The notes beneath the pieces were generated by a model that was given only the letters and a program-made list of their open reading frames with translations, had not been told where the DNA came from and did no database searches. A DNA stretch of 24,313 bases. It comes from DASRBA01 sp036559665. GTDB lineage: Bacteria; Myxococcota; Myxococcia; Myxococcales; Myxococcaceae. The translations under genes and the position numbers were made by a program. The stretch spans positions 1 through 24,313 of the forward strand of contig DATBSS010000346.1 in NCBI GenBank assembly GCA_036559665.1, written 5' to 3'. How positions within the stretch are numbered: position 1 is the stretch's first letter; each line of letters starts with the position of its first letter. Below are positions 8,679 through 15,552 of the stretch, piece after piece.

Positions 8679-11600
8679 ATGAACGCCTGGCTCCCACCGT
8701 CCCGCCTGCGCCTGTGGGCTGCACGCGTCCTCGCCGCCGCCGGCGCCCTGTTCGCGGTAGCCCCCGTAGTCATCCAGGGGCACCTGGACGCGTACCCACT
8801 GCGGCTGGGCGTGGACGCCCTGGCGATCTGGCTGGCCGGCAAGCGTCGCTTCCGCTTCGCGACCGCGCTCTGGTTCGGTTGCAGCGCCTTCCTCCACCTG
8901 TTCCTGGCCGTGGACCGCGGCGAGTCGAGGCTGCTTGGGTTCGCGGCGGCCGTGCCGCTCGCGCTGGCCACCGCCCTCCAGGTCTGGCCCATGCTCCGCG
9001 CCCCGAACGAGCAGGCGCGGCTGGCCCGGCTCTCCGGCGTCTGGGTGCTGGTGGCCACCCTGGTGGTGACCGCGGTGGACGCGACGCTGGGCCGCGGGTT
9101 CGGCTCCTTCGGGCGCGACGCCGTCTTCGTCGCCGGCGCCACCGCGCTGGCGCTCTTCGCCGGCTCCATGGTCGCCTCGCACTTCGGCCCGATCCGCTGG
9201 CTGGTCCAGCTGGGCGTGGTCGCCCTCATCGGCGCGGCGCAGACCTCGGAGCTGGGCGACTTCAGCAATGGCCCCACCGCGGCGATGGACCTGGCGAAGC
9301 TGGTGACCTGGCTGGGCCTGGGGACGTTCGCGCTGGGCCTGGACTGGATCCGCGCCGGCGCGGACAGCCGGACCCGGTTCCTCCGCGCGGGCGCACTGTC
9401 GCTGGGCGCCTCCCTGGTGCCGCTGGCGCTGGCCGCCTTCTGGAGCCCGCTGCCGCCGTGGGACGTAGCGGCCATGGCCGCCGCCCGCGCCGCCGCGCTC
9501 GGCCTGGCGGCGGCGATCATGCCGCGCGTGGCGGGCGTCGGGGACAAGGTCTTCCACCGGGCTGACCCGGTAGGCCGGCCGCCCTGGGCGCTGGTGGGCT
9601 TCCTGAGTGCTGCCTTCATCCTGGGCGCGCTCTTTCTGGCCTACGAGCACGACTTCTCGCCCGGGATGGTGGTGTCGCTGGTCCCCGTCGCCTTCTGCCT
9701 GATGATTCGCACCCGCCTCACCCGCGCGGTGCTGTTCCTGATGGCCGGCCTGCCCCTGATGACCCTCGCGCTGGCGGCGAAGGAGGACCTGGGAAGCGCG
9801 GGCGCCATCGCCGCGCTGGCGGCGGCCGGCGTCTTCGGCTTCTGCATCACCGGCCCCGCGGCCGGGAAGCACTTCCAGCGACGCCTCCGCTGGGCCAGCG
9901 TTCCGTCCCCGCGCGTCAGCCTGGCGCTCGCGGGCGCCGCCGCGGCGGCCCTCCTGGGCCCGTTGGTCTACACCAGCGTCACGCAGCCGGAGTCCCGCTC
10001 CGGCCTGCTCGCCGCCGCGGGAGGCTCCATCCCCCTGCCGGAGCCGCTCTACTTCCGCCCTGGCACCCTCCGCGACGCGCCTTCGCCCGGCCGGCTCACC
10101 GGCGCCACGGTGGCGGTGGACCCGCTGGGCCGCGGCACCTGGGTGGTGGACGAGGAGCGCGACGAGGTGGCCCTGGTGGGCCCCGACCAGAAGGTGAAGC
10201 GCTTCCCGGTGGGCGAGTGGCCGGAGCTCCTGGTGGTCACCCGCGAGGGCCGCGTCTTCATCAGCTGCCGCGAGGCCGCCCGCATCGACGTCATCGAGCC
10301 GGACTTCGAGCGCCGCGCCATCGAGGTGGGCGACGAGGTCCGCGGGCTGGCGCTGGACCCGTCCGAGGACCGGCTCTACGCGGGCTTGCTGATCACCCGC
10401 GCGCTGGAGTCCTTCGACGCCCGGACGCTGGAGCGGGTCGGCCACCTGGACCTGCCGGCGGACCCGCGCTCGGTGGCGGTGACGGCGTCCACGGTGGCGG
10501 CGCTCCCGGACCGCGGCAGCGCGCTGGAGTTGGCCTCCGCGGACCTCCGCCGCCACTGGTCGGTGAAGCTCCCCTCGGGCCGCGGCGTGGCCTGGCACGG
10601 GCAGGCGCTGCTGCCGGCGGGGCGGGACCTCCTGGTGCTCCACGCGCAGGTCAACACCGGCCTGGACCACCCGGTGTCCAGCGGCGGCTACGGCGGCGCG
10701 GTGTCGCAGCCGATCAACCTGGTCGCTACGGTCATCGAGGACGGGCGCGCGCCGCTGGTCCCGCCGAACGCCCGCGCCATGGCGGGCACGCTGACCGTGC
10801 CGGACGTGTCCGGCGCCGCGCTGGGGGACGGCGCGCTGTACCTCGCCTCGCGCATCAACGGCCAGGTGGAGCGGATCCCGTTCGAGACCGGCGGCCGCCT
10901 GGACCAGGGAAACCGGACGCTGGTGGCGAATCTGCCCGAACCCAGGAACGAGGAGGGCCAGGCCGATTCCTCCGTGCCGATGGCTCATGGCAACGGGATG
11001 ACCGGCGTGGCGCTGGAGGGCGACCGCGTCGTTTCCTTCGCGGCGTTCGACCGCGTGCTGGTGTCGGGGACCGCGCGGGGCGCCACGGTGACCTCCGAGG
11101 TGAAGCTGGGGGCGGGACGGCTGGACGCGCAGATGGCGCGCGGGCGCCGGCTCTTCTTCCGGAACGACCGCGTCATCAGCGGGGCGAACCTGGCCTGCGC
11201 CAGCTGCCACCCGGACGGACGCGAGGACGGGCTGGTGTGGCGGCTCCAGGGTGGCCGGCTGCAGACGCCCAGCCTGGCCGGCCGGGTGGCGGACACCGCG
11301 CCATACAACTGGCACGGCACCACGAAGACGCTCCCGGACAACATCGCCCAGACCATCAGCCGCCTGGGCGGTTCCGGGCTGGACCAGGACGACCGCGAGG
11401 CCCTGTCCCGGTACATCTCCCGCGGCCTGCGCCCGGTGCGCCAGGCCCCCTCCGGTGAAGCGGCCGTGGTGGCGCAGGGGAAAGCGCTCTTCCACGACCG
11501 CACCGTGGGCTGTTCGTCCTGCCATGACCCGGACAGCGCCTTCACCGACGGCCAGGCGCACGACGTGGAGTCCCTCTCGGCGGCGGAGCACGAGGAGCTG

Positions 11601-11810
11601 AAGCGGTCCGGCCAACCTCCGGAGCCCACTGCCGGCGTCTTCGACACGCCGACGCTGCGCCAGGTGGGCCTCACGGCCCCCTACTTCCACGACGGCTCCG
11701 CCAGGTCGCTGGAGGAGGTGGTGGAGCGCAACGGCGACCGGATGGGGAAGACCAGCCAACTCTCGGCCGGCGAGCGCCTCGCGCTGGTGGCCTACCTCCG
11801 GACGCTCTAA
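8679..11810 (+). CDS. Polytopic membrane / beta-propeller / di-haem cytochrome c fusion protein
   Basis: A 1043-aa three-part protein. Residues 1 to about 435 are a chain of roughly a dozen hydrophobic helices with no recognised transporter motif. Residues about 440-800 resemble YVTN/NHL-type beta-propeller blades (for example VAVDPLGRGTWVVDE and LALDPSEDRLYAG). Residues about 815-1043 hold two c-type haem motifs, CASCH (840-844) and CSSCH (945-949), with a cytochrome c peroxidase/MauG-like context: YNWHGTTKTLPDNIAQTI between them and DTPTLRQVGLTAPYFHDGSARS after the second. The propeller and haem parts should lie outside the cytoplasm, for electron transfer. ATG 8679 has CTGGAGG 8 bases upstream; frames that extend further upstream have no such site. 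TMEM175-like, ada-alkA and ogt genes follow closely. The function of the membrane part is unknown. Confidence 0.85.
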   Translation: MNAWLPPSRLRLWAARVLAAAGALFAVAPVVIQGHLDAYPLRLGVDALAIWLAGKRRFRFATALWFGCSAFLHLFLAVDRGESRLLGFAAAVPLALATALQVWPMLRAPNEQARLARLSGVWVLVATLVVTAVDATLGRGFGSFGRDAVFVAGATALALFAGSMVASHFGPIRWLVQLGVVALIGAAQTSELGDFSNGPTAAMDLAKLVTWLGLGTFALGLDWIRAGADSRTRFLRAGALSLGASLVPLALAAFWSPLPPWDVAAMAAARAAALGLAAAIMPRVAGVGDKVFHRADPVGRPPWALVGFLSAAFILGALFLAYEHDFSPGMVVSLVPVAFCLMIRTRLTRAVLFLMAGLPLMTLALAAKEDLGSAGAIAALAAAGVFGFCITGPAAGKHFQRRLRWASVPSPRVSLALAGAAAAALLGPLVYTSVTQPESRSGLLAAAGGSIPLPEPLYFRPGTLRDAPSPGRLTGATVAVDPLGRGTWVVDEERDEVALVGPDQKVKRFPVGEWPELLVVTREGRVFISCREAARIDVIEPDFERRAIEVGDEVRGLALDPSEDRLYAGLLITRALESFDARTLERVGHLDLPADPRSVAVTASTVAALPDRGSALELASADLRRHWSVKLPSGRGVAWHGQALLPAGRDLLVLHAQVNTGLDHPVSSGGYGGAVSQPINLVATVIEDGRAPLVPPNARAMAGTLTVPDVSGAALGDGALYLASRINGQVERIPFETGGRLDQGNRTLVANLPEPRNEEGQADSSVPMAHGNGMTGVALEGDRVVSFAAFDRVLVSGTARGATVTSEVKLGAGRLDAQMARGRRLFFRNDRVISGANLACASCHPDGREDGLVWRLQGGRLQTPSLAGRVADTAPYNWHGTTKTLPDNIAQTISRLGGSGLDQDDREALSRYISRGLRPVRQAPSGEAAVVAQGKALFHDRTVGCSSCHDPDSAFTDGQAHDVESLSAAEHEELKRSGQPPEPTAGVFDTPTLRQVGLTAPYFHDGSARSLEEVVERNGDRMGKTSQLSAGERLALVAYLRTL

Positions 11811-11819
11811 GAAAGGCGG

Positions 11820-12410
11820 ATGACCAAGGGACGGCTGGAGGCCTTCAGCGACGGCGTCATCGCGATCATCATCACCATCATGGTGCTGGAGCTGAAGGTC
11901 CCGCATGAGCCGGACTTTCACGGCCTGCGGCCCATGGCCCCCACCTTCGCCAGCTACGCGCTGAGCTTCGTCTTCGTCGGCATCTATTGGGTCAACCACC
12001 ACCACCTGTTCCAGGCGGTGCGGCACGTGACGGGCTCGGTGCTCTGGGCGAACCTGGGCCTGCTGTTCTTCCTCTCGCTGGTGCCGTTCGGCACTGCCTG
12101 GATGGGCGAGAGCCACTTCGAATCCGGCCCGGTGGCGTTCTACGGGGCGACCTTCCTGCTGGCCGCGGTGGCGTACACCGTGCTCGCCCAACTGCTGGCG
12201 CACGCGCACCCAGACCACGCCATGCTCAAGGAGGCGCTGGGACGCGACTGGAAGGGGAAGGCCTCCCTGGGGCTGTACCTGCTGGCCGTGGGGCTGGCCT
12301 TCGTGGAGCCGGTGGCCTCCTGCGCGCTCTACGTGCTGGTGGCCGTCATCTGGCTCATCCCGGACCGCCGCATCGAGAAGAAGATGGCTGGCCACGCGCC
12401 GTCCGAGTAG
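11820..12410 (+). CDS. TMEM175-family potassium channel-like protein (DUF1211)
   Basis: A 196-aa protein with about six hydrophobic segments. The family signature RLEAFSDGVIAIIITIMVLE (5-24) opens helix 1. It is followed by FVGIYWVNHHHLF (52-64), FFLSLVPFGTAWM (83-95) and a C-terminal helix pair ending VLVAVIWLIPDRRIEKK. Bacterial TMEM175 proteins assemble as tetramers that conduct K+. The FSDG motif is intact. The ATG at 11820 is 9 bases after the stop of the cytochrome fusion gene, with GAAAGG in between, so the two genes are very probably translated from one mRNA. Confidence 0.9.
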   Translation: MTKGRLEAFSDGVIAIIITIMVLELKVPHEPDFHGLRPMAPTFASYALSFVFVGIYWVNHHHLFQAVRHVTGSVLWANLGLLFFLSLVPFGTAWMGESHFESGPVAFYGATFLLAAVAYTVLAQLLAHAHPDHAMLKEALGRDWKGKASLGLYLLAVGLAFVEPVASCALYVLVAVIWLIPDRRIEKKMAGHAPSE

Positions 12411-12468
12411 CCGCATCGAGGTCCGAAAACCGCCAGCGCCCGAGCGGGAGGGCCTTAGAATTCATCCC

Positions 12469-13959
12469 GTGCTCCCCGCCGACGAAGAAATCCTCTTTCG
12501 CGCCCTCCGCCGCAAGGACGTCCGCTTCGACGGCCGCTTCTTCGTGGGCGTGACGTCCACCGGCATCTACTGCCGCCCGGTCTGCCCGGCGCGCGCGGCG
12601 CTGCGCAAGAACCTCCGCTTCTACGAGCAGGCCGCGGCGGCGGAGGCGGCCGGCTTCCGCCCCTGCCGCCGCTGCCGCCCGGAGACCGCGCCCGGCAGCC
12701 CGCCCTGGCTGGGGCCGGCGGCGGTGGTGGGCCGCGCCCTGCGCCTTCTGGAGCACGGCGCCAGCGAGGAGGGGCTGGCCGCCTTCGCCTCCCGCTTCGG
12801 CGTGGGCGAGCGCCAGCTCCGCCGGCTGTTCGTCCGCCACCTGGGCGCGTCCCCGGGGCAGATCCTCCGCACCCGGCGCATCCACTTCGCCAAGCAGTTG
12901 GTGGTGGAGACGGCGATGCCGCTCACCGAGGTGGCGCTGGCCGCCGGCTTCCGCAGCGTCCGCCAGTTCAACGCCGCCTACCGGGAGACGTTCCGGCGCA
13001 CGCCCACCGAGGCCCGGCGCGGGAAGCACGCGGGGGCGGCGGACGCGCCCGACGCCACGCTCGAGCTGCGGCTCCCGTACCGGCCGCCGCTCGCCTGGCG
13101 CGAGCTTCTGGGCTTCATCGGCGCGCGCGCCATCCCCGGCGTGGAGGCGGTGACCGGGGACGGCTATCGCCGGACGTTCGACGTGGAGGGCCGCGCCGGC
13201 GTGCTGGAGGTCCGGCCCTCCGGCGACGAGGGGCGGCTCTCGTTGTCCATCCGGGGGGGTTCGCCGAGGGCGCTGGCGGAGCTGGTTCGGCGGCTGCGGC
13301 GGCAGCTGGACCTGGACGCGGACCCGGTCTCCATCGGCGAGCAGCTGGGCCGTTCGCCGATGCTGGCGCCGCTCCTGCGCGCGCGCCCCGGCCTGCGGGT
13401 GCTGCGCGCGTTCGAGCCGTTCGAGACGCTGGTGCGGGTGGTGCTGGGGCAGCAGATCTCCGTGCGCGCCGCCACCACGCTGTCGGGGAGGCTGGTGGAG
13501 CGGTTCGGCGCGCCGTTCGCGGGCGACCCCGACCTGACGCGGCTGTTCCCCGAGCCCGCCGACCTCCAGGACGCGCCGCTGGAGGAGATCGGCCTGCCCG
13601 CGTCGCGGGCGGAGGCCCTGCGCGCGCTCGCACGGCAGGTGCTGGACGGGACGCTGCCCCTGGACGGCTCCGCGGAGCTGGAGGAGCTGGTGCAGCGGCT
13701 ATGCGCCGCGCCGGGCATCGGCCCCTGGACCGCGCACACGCTGGCCATGCGCGTGGCCGGCGAACCGGACGCCTTCCCCGCCTCGGACCTGGTGCTCCGG
13801 CAGGTCGGCGGAGGCGCCGGGCGAGACCCGGTCAGCGCCGCGGAGCTGGAAGCCCTGGCCGAACCGTGGCGCCCGTTCCGGGCCTACGCGGCGATGCACC
13901 TGTGGACCCACGCAGCACTCGATGGAGAAGGTCATGCGAATCATCCTGTCGCGGTATGA
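12469..13959 (+). CDS. Ada-type regulator fused to AlkA DNA-3-methyladenine glycosylase
   Basis: A 496-aa fusion. Residues 1-75 are the Ada methylphosphotriester-sensing zinc domain with all four cysteines (TGIYCRPVCPARAALRKNLRFY, C35 and C39; GFRPCRRCRPE, C66 and C69). Residues about 85-185 are an AraC-type double HTH (ALAAGFRSVRQFNAAYRETF). Residues about 195-490 are the AlkA glycosylase with the helix-hairpin-helix LCAAPGIGPWTAHTL (411-425) and the catalytic Asp in FPASDLVLRQ (D440). It should sense alkylated DNA, activate the adaptive response and excise alkylated bases. The O6-methyltransferase part of classical Ada is missing and is encoded by the next gene. The start is GTG 12469. The 3' end overlaps the next gene by 26 bases. 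Confidence 0.93.
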   Translation: MLPADEEILFRALRRKDVRFDGRFFVGVTSTGIYCRPVCPARAALRKNLRFYEQAAAAEAAGFRPCRRCRPETAPGSPPWLGPAAVVGRALRLLEHGASEEGLAAFASRFGVGERQLRRLFVRHLGASPGQILRTRRIHFAKQLVVETAMPLTEVALAAGFRSVRQFNAAYRETFRRTPTEARRGKHAGAADAPDATLELRLPYRPPLAWRELLGFIGARAIPGVEAVTGDGYRRTFDVEGRAGVLEVRPSGDEGRLSLSIRGGSPRALAELVRRLRRQLDLDADPVSIGEQLGRSPMLAPLLRARPGLRVLRAFEPFETLVRVVLGQQISVRAATTLSGRLVERFGAPFAGDPDLTRLFPEPADLQDAPLEEIGLPASRAEALRALARQVLDGTLPLDGSAELEELVQRLCAAPGIGPWTAHTLAMRVAGEPDAFPASDLVLRQVGGGAGRDPVSAAELEALAEPWRPFRAYAAMHLWTHAALDGEGHANHPVAV

Positions 13960-14437
13960 GTCCCCCATCGGCCCGCTCGTCCTGGCCGCGGACGGCGACA
14001 CGCTCCTCACGCTCGAGTTCCCGGATCGCTGCAAGGGTCTCCGCGCCCGCCTGAAGGCGTCCAACCCAGGCGCCGAGGTGGAGGAGGGCGCCATCTCGAA
14101 GAGAATCGTCTCGGCGCTGGAGGCGTACTTCGCCGGAGACACCCGCGCGCTGGACCGCGTCGAGGTCCGCATGGGGGGCACGCCGTTCCAGCGCGAGGTC
14201 TGGACCGCGCTCCGCCGCATCCCCGCCGGCCAGGTGTGGAGCTACAAGGAGCTGGCGAAGGCGGTCGGGCGGCCCCGGGCGTCTCGCGCGGTGGGCGCTG
14301 CCAACGGGGCGAACCCGGTGGCGCTGGTGGTCCCCTGTCACCGGGTGATCGCCACCGGCGGCAAGCTGGGGGGTTACGGCGGCGGGCTGCACGTCAAGGA
14401 GTGGCTCCTCCGACACGAGCACGCACTCATCGTCTGA
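13934..14437 (+). CDS. ogt: Methylated-DNA--protein-cysteine methyltransferase (O6-alkylguanine repair)
   Basis: A 167-aa suicide repair protein that moves alkyl groups from O6-guanine to its own cysteine. The active site VVPCHRVIA (C135 from this start) is preceded by the recognition helix RASRAVGAANGANPVALVVPCH (in part, about 115-136). PFQREVWTALRRIPAGQVWSYKELA marks the start of the C-terminal domain, and GGKLGGYGGGLHVKEWLLRHE closes it. The start ATG 13934 follows GGAGAAGG (13924-13931) with ideal spacing; an ATG at 13922 in the same frame is less likely. The gene overlaps the end of ada-alkA in another frame, so the pair is probably translationally coupled and induced together. Confidence 0.95.
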   Translation: MRIILSRYESPIGPLVLAADGDTLLTLEFPDRCKGLRARLKASNPGAEVEEGAISKRIVSALEAYFAGDTRALDRVEVRMGGTPFQREVWTALRRIPAGQVWSYKELAKAVGRPRASRAVGAANGANPVALVVPCHRVIATGGKLGGYGGGLHVKEWLLRHEHALIV

Positions 14438-14532
14438 ATCCCACTGGAAGAATTCTGGCCCGCCACCTTTCGGAGCCGGCGCCGGCCCGCCGCGCCTCGA
14501 AGCATCACCGGCACTTCTTTCGTCAACCCGGG

Positions 14533-14548
14533 TGGCACGTTGCGTGCT
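14533..14548 (+). promoter_or_regulatory. Sigma-54 promoter of the 84-aa protein gene
   Basis: TGGCACG (from 14533) is a perfect -24 element. The -12 element GTGCT ends at 14548, and the diagnostic GG (14534-14535) and GC (14546-14547) are separated by exactly 10 bases. The consensus is TGGCACG-N4-TTGCW, so only one base differs. The predicted start of transcription is about 14559, some 24 bases before the ATG at 14583. A 12-bp GC palindrome (14475-14486) lies about 50 bases upstream and might be an activator site. Confidence 0.7.
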
Positions 14549-14582
14549 TTTCCTCCGGCCTGGCCGGGGGGAACAACACACG

Positions 14583-14837
14583 ATGCGACGGATCGAGGTT
14601 CGGGCGAGGGCGAATGGGTGGGTCGTTCGGGTGGAGGAGGAGGATGGCGGCGCGTTCCATTACGCGTGCGCCAGCGAACGGCAGGCGCGCTACTTCGCCG
14701 CGGTGTATCGGCTCCAGCGCGCATGCCTGAAGCTGGAGCGGAAGCTCGGCGCTCCGGCCAATTCCCAGGTCAGCTCGCCGGAACCACGGGAACGCGGGCA
14801 GCCCCCAGGACGTGCCGGTGGCTACGTCCCTGCGTGA
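14583..14837 (+). CDS. Small sigma-54-dependent protein of unknown function
   Basis: An 84-aa protein with no recognised family. Residues 1-45 look like a compact fold with two beta strands (IEVRARANGWVVRVEEE, DGGAFHYACAS) and a helix (SERQARYFAAVYRLQRACLKLERKL). The tail from about 58 is Pro/Gly-rich and probably disordered. The basic N-terminus, the strands and the helix could suit a small binding protein, but nothing fixes its role. ATG 14583 is preceded by a G-rich stretch (14566-14571) and lies 35 bases after the -12 element of a sigma-54 promoter. Its last 68 bases overlap the convergent DUF1223 gene. The upstream frame adds residues with no ribosome site and would start before the promoter. 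Confidence 0.65.
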   Translation: MRRIEVRARANGWVVRVEEEDGGAFHYACASERQARYFAAVYRLQRACLKLERKLGAPANSQVSSPEPRERGQPPGRAGGYVPA

Positions 14838-15522
14838 AGGCCACCACGCTCATCGACTTCTGGTCCCACGCCGCCTGGTAGGGCAGCCGGACCGTCGCGC
14901 GCGGCGCCGCGCTCAGCACCTTGAGGGTCCGCACCACCGCCGCGTGCTGGAGCACCCGACCCGCGTTCTCGCCGCGCTTCACGTCCGAGGAGAGGCCGCT
15001 CTGCGTGAGCGCCACCACCAGCGCGGCGCCGTCGGGCCGGGCCCCCTCTGACAGGGACACCTCGACCTCCACCGCGTCCTTCAGCACCTTGAGCACCTTC
15101 ACCGAGACCGGGGCCTTGGGCGCCGAGGCCGCCTCCTTGAGGGCCGCCACCGTCCGGTCGCGCCCGCCGGGGAAGCCCACCGCGCCATCCACCACCATCT
15201 CCGGCGTGTACGTGCCGCCGCCGATGGCCTCGGCGTACCCGGCCTGCCGGTCGGCGAACGCTGGGTTCCCGTAGGCGTCGGGCCAGCCCAGTCCGTCCCA
15301 GTACGTCACGTGCAACCCGAGCGGGATGACCTCCACGCCCGGCACAGGCTGGGTCGCCTCCAGGTCTCGCAGCAGCGAGTCGGCGGACGGGCAGCTGGAG
15401 CACCCCTCCGAGGTGAACAGCTCCACCACCACCGGCGTCTTCGAGGCATGGGACGGCATTCCAACCTCGCCGGCGAGGGCGATCGCGGACACGAGCATGA
15501 AGGCAAGCGCGAGCAGCTGCAT
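14770..15522 (-). CDS. Exported DUF1223 thioredoxin-like protein
   Basis: A 250-aa protein with a signal peptide (about 1-18, ending ALAG) and a DUF1223 domain. Family marks: VVVELFTSEGCSSCPSADSLL (31-51, given in part) with the CSSC pair at 41-44 placed as in thioredoxin folds, HVTYWDGLGWPDAYGNPAF (71-89) and YTPEMVVDGAVGFPG (105-119). The C-terminal half is a beta-rich domain. The family is of unknown activity; the CxxC placement suggests thiol-disulfide chemistry outside the cytoplasm. The ATG at 15522 is 30 bases downstream of the four-repeat EAD-like gene on the same strand, which makes an operon likely. The 3' end overlaps the convergent 84-aa gene. Confidence 0.85.
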   Translation of the reverse strand: MQLLALAFMLVSAIALAGEVGMPSHASKTPVVVELFTSEGCSSCPSADSLLRDLEATQPVPGVEVIPLGLHVTYWDGLGWPDAYGNPAFADRQAGYAEAIGGGTYTPEMVVDGAVGFPGGRDRTVAALKEAASAPKAPVSVKVLKVLKDAVEVEVSLSEGARPDGAALVVALTQSGLSSDVKRGENAGRVLQHAAVVRTLKVLSAAPRATVRLPYQAAWDQKSMSVVAFTQGRSHRHVLGAARVPVVPAS

Positions 15523-15552
15523 GCCTCCACTATGCGCGACGCCGGGCGCCGG

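Noticed and set aside
10593..10610. TGGCACG resembling a sigma-54 -24 element
   Set aside because: The spacing to the next GC is wrong by one base and it lies inside the cytochrome fusion coding sequence.
8469..12416. 1315-codon open frame on the minus strand
   Set aside because: It lies antisense to the cytochrome fusion and TMEM175-like genes, is rich in Arg, His, Gly and Gln without any motif, and is a by-product of high GC at third codon positions.
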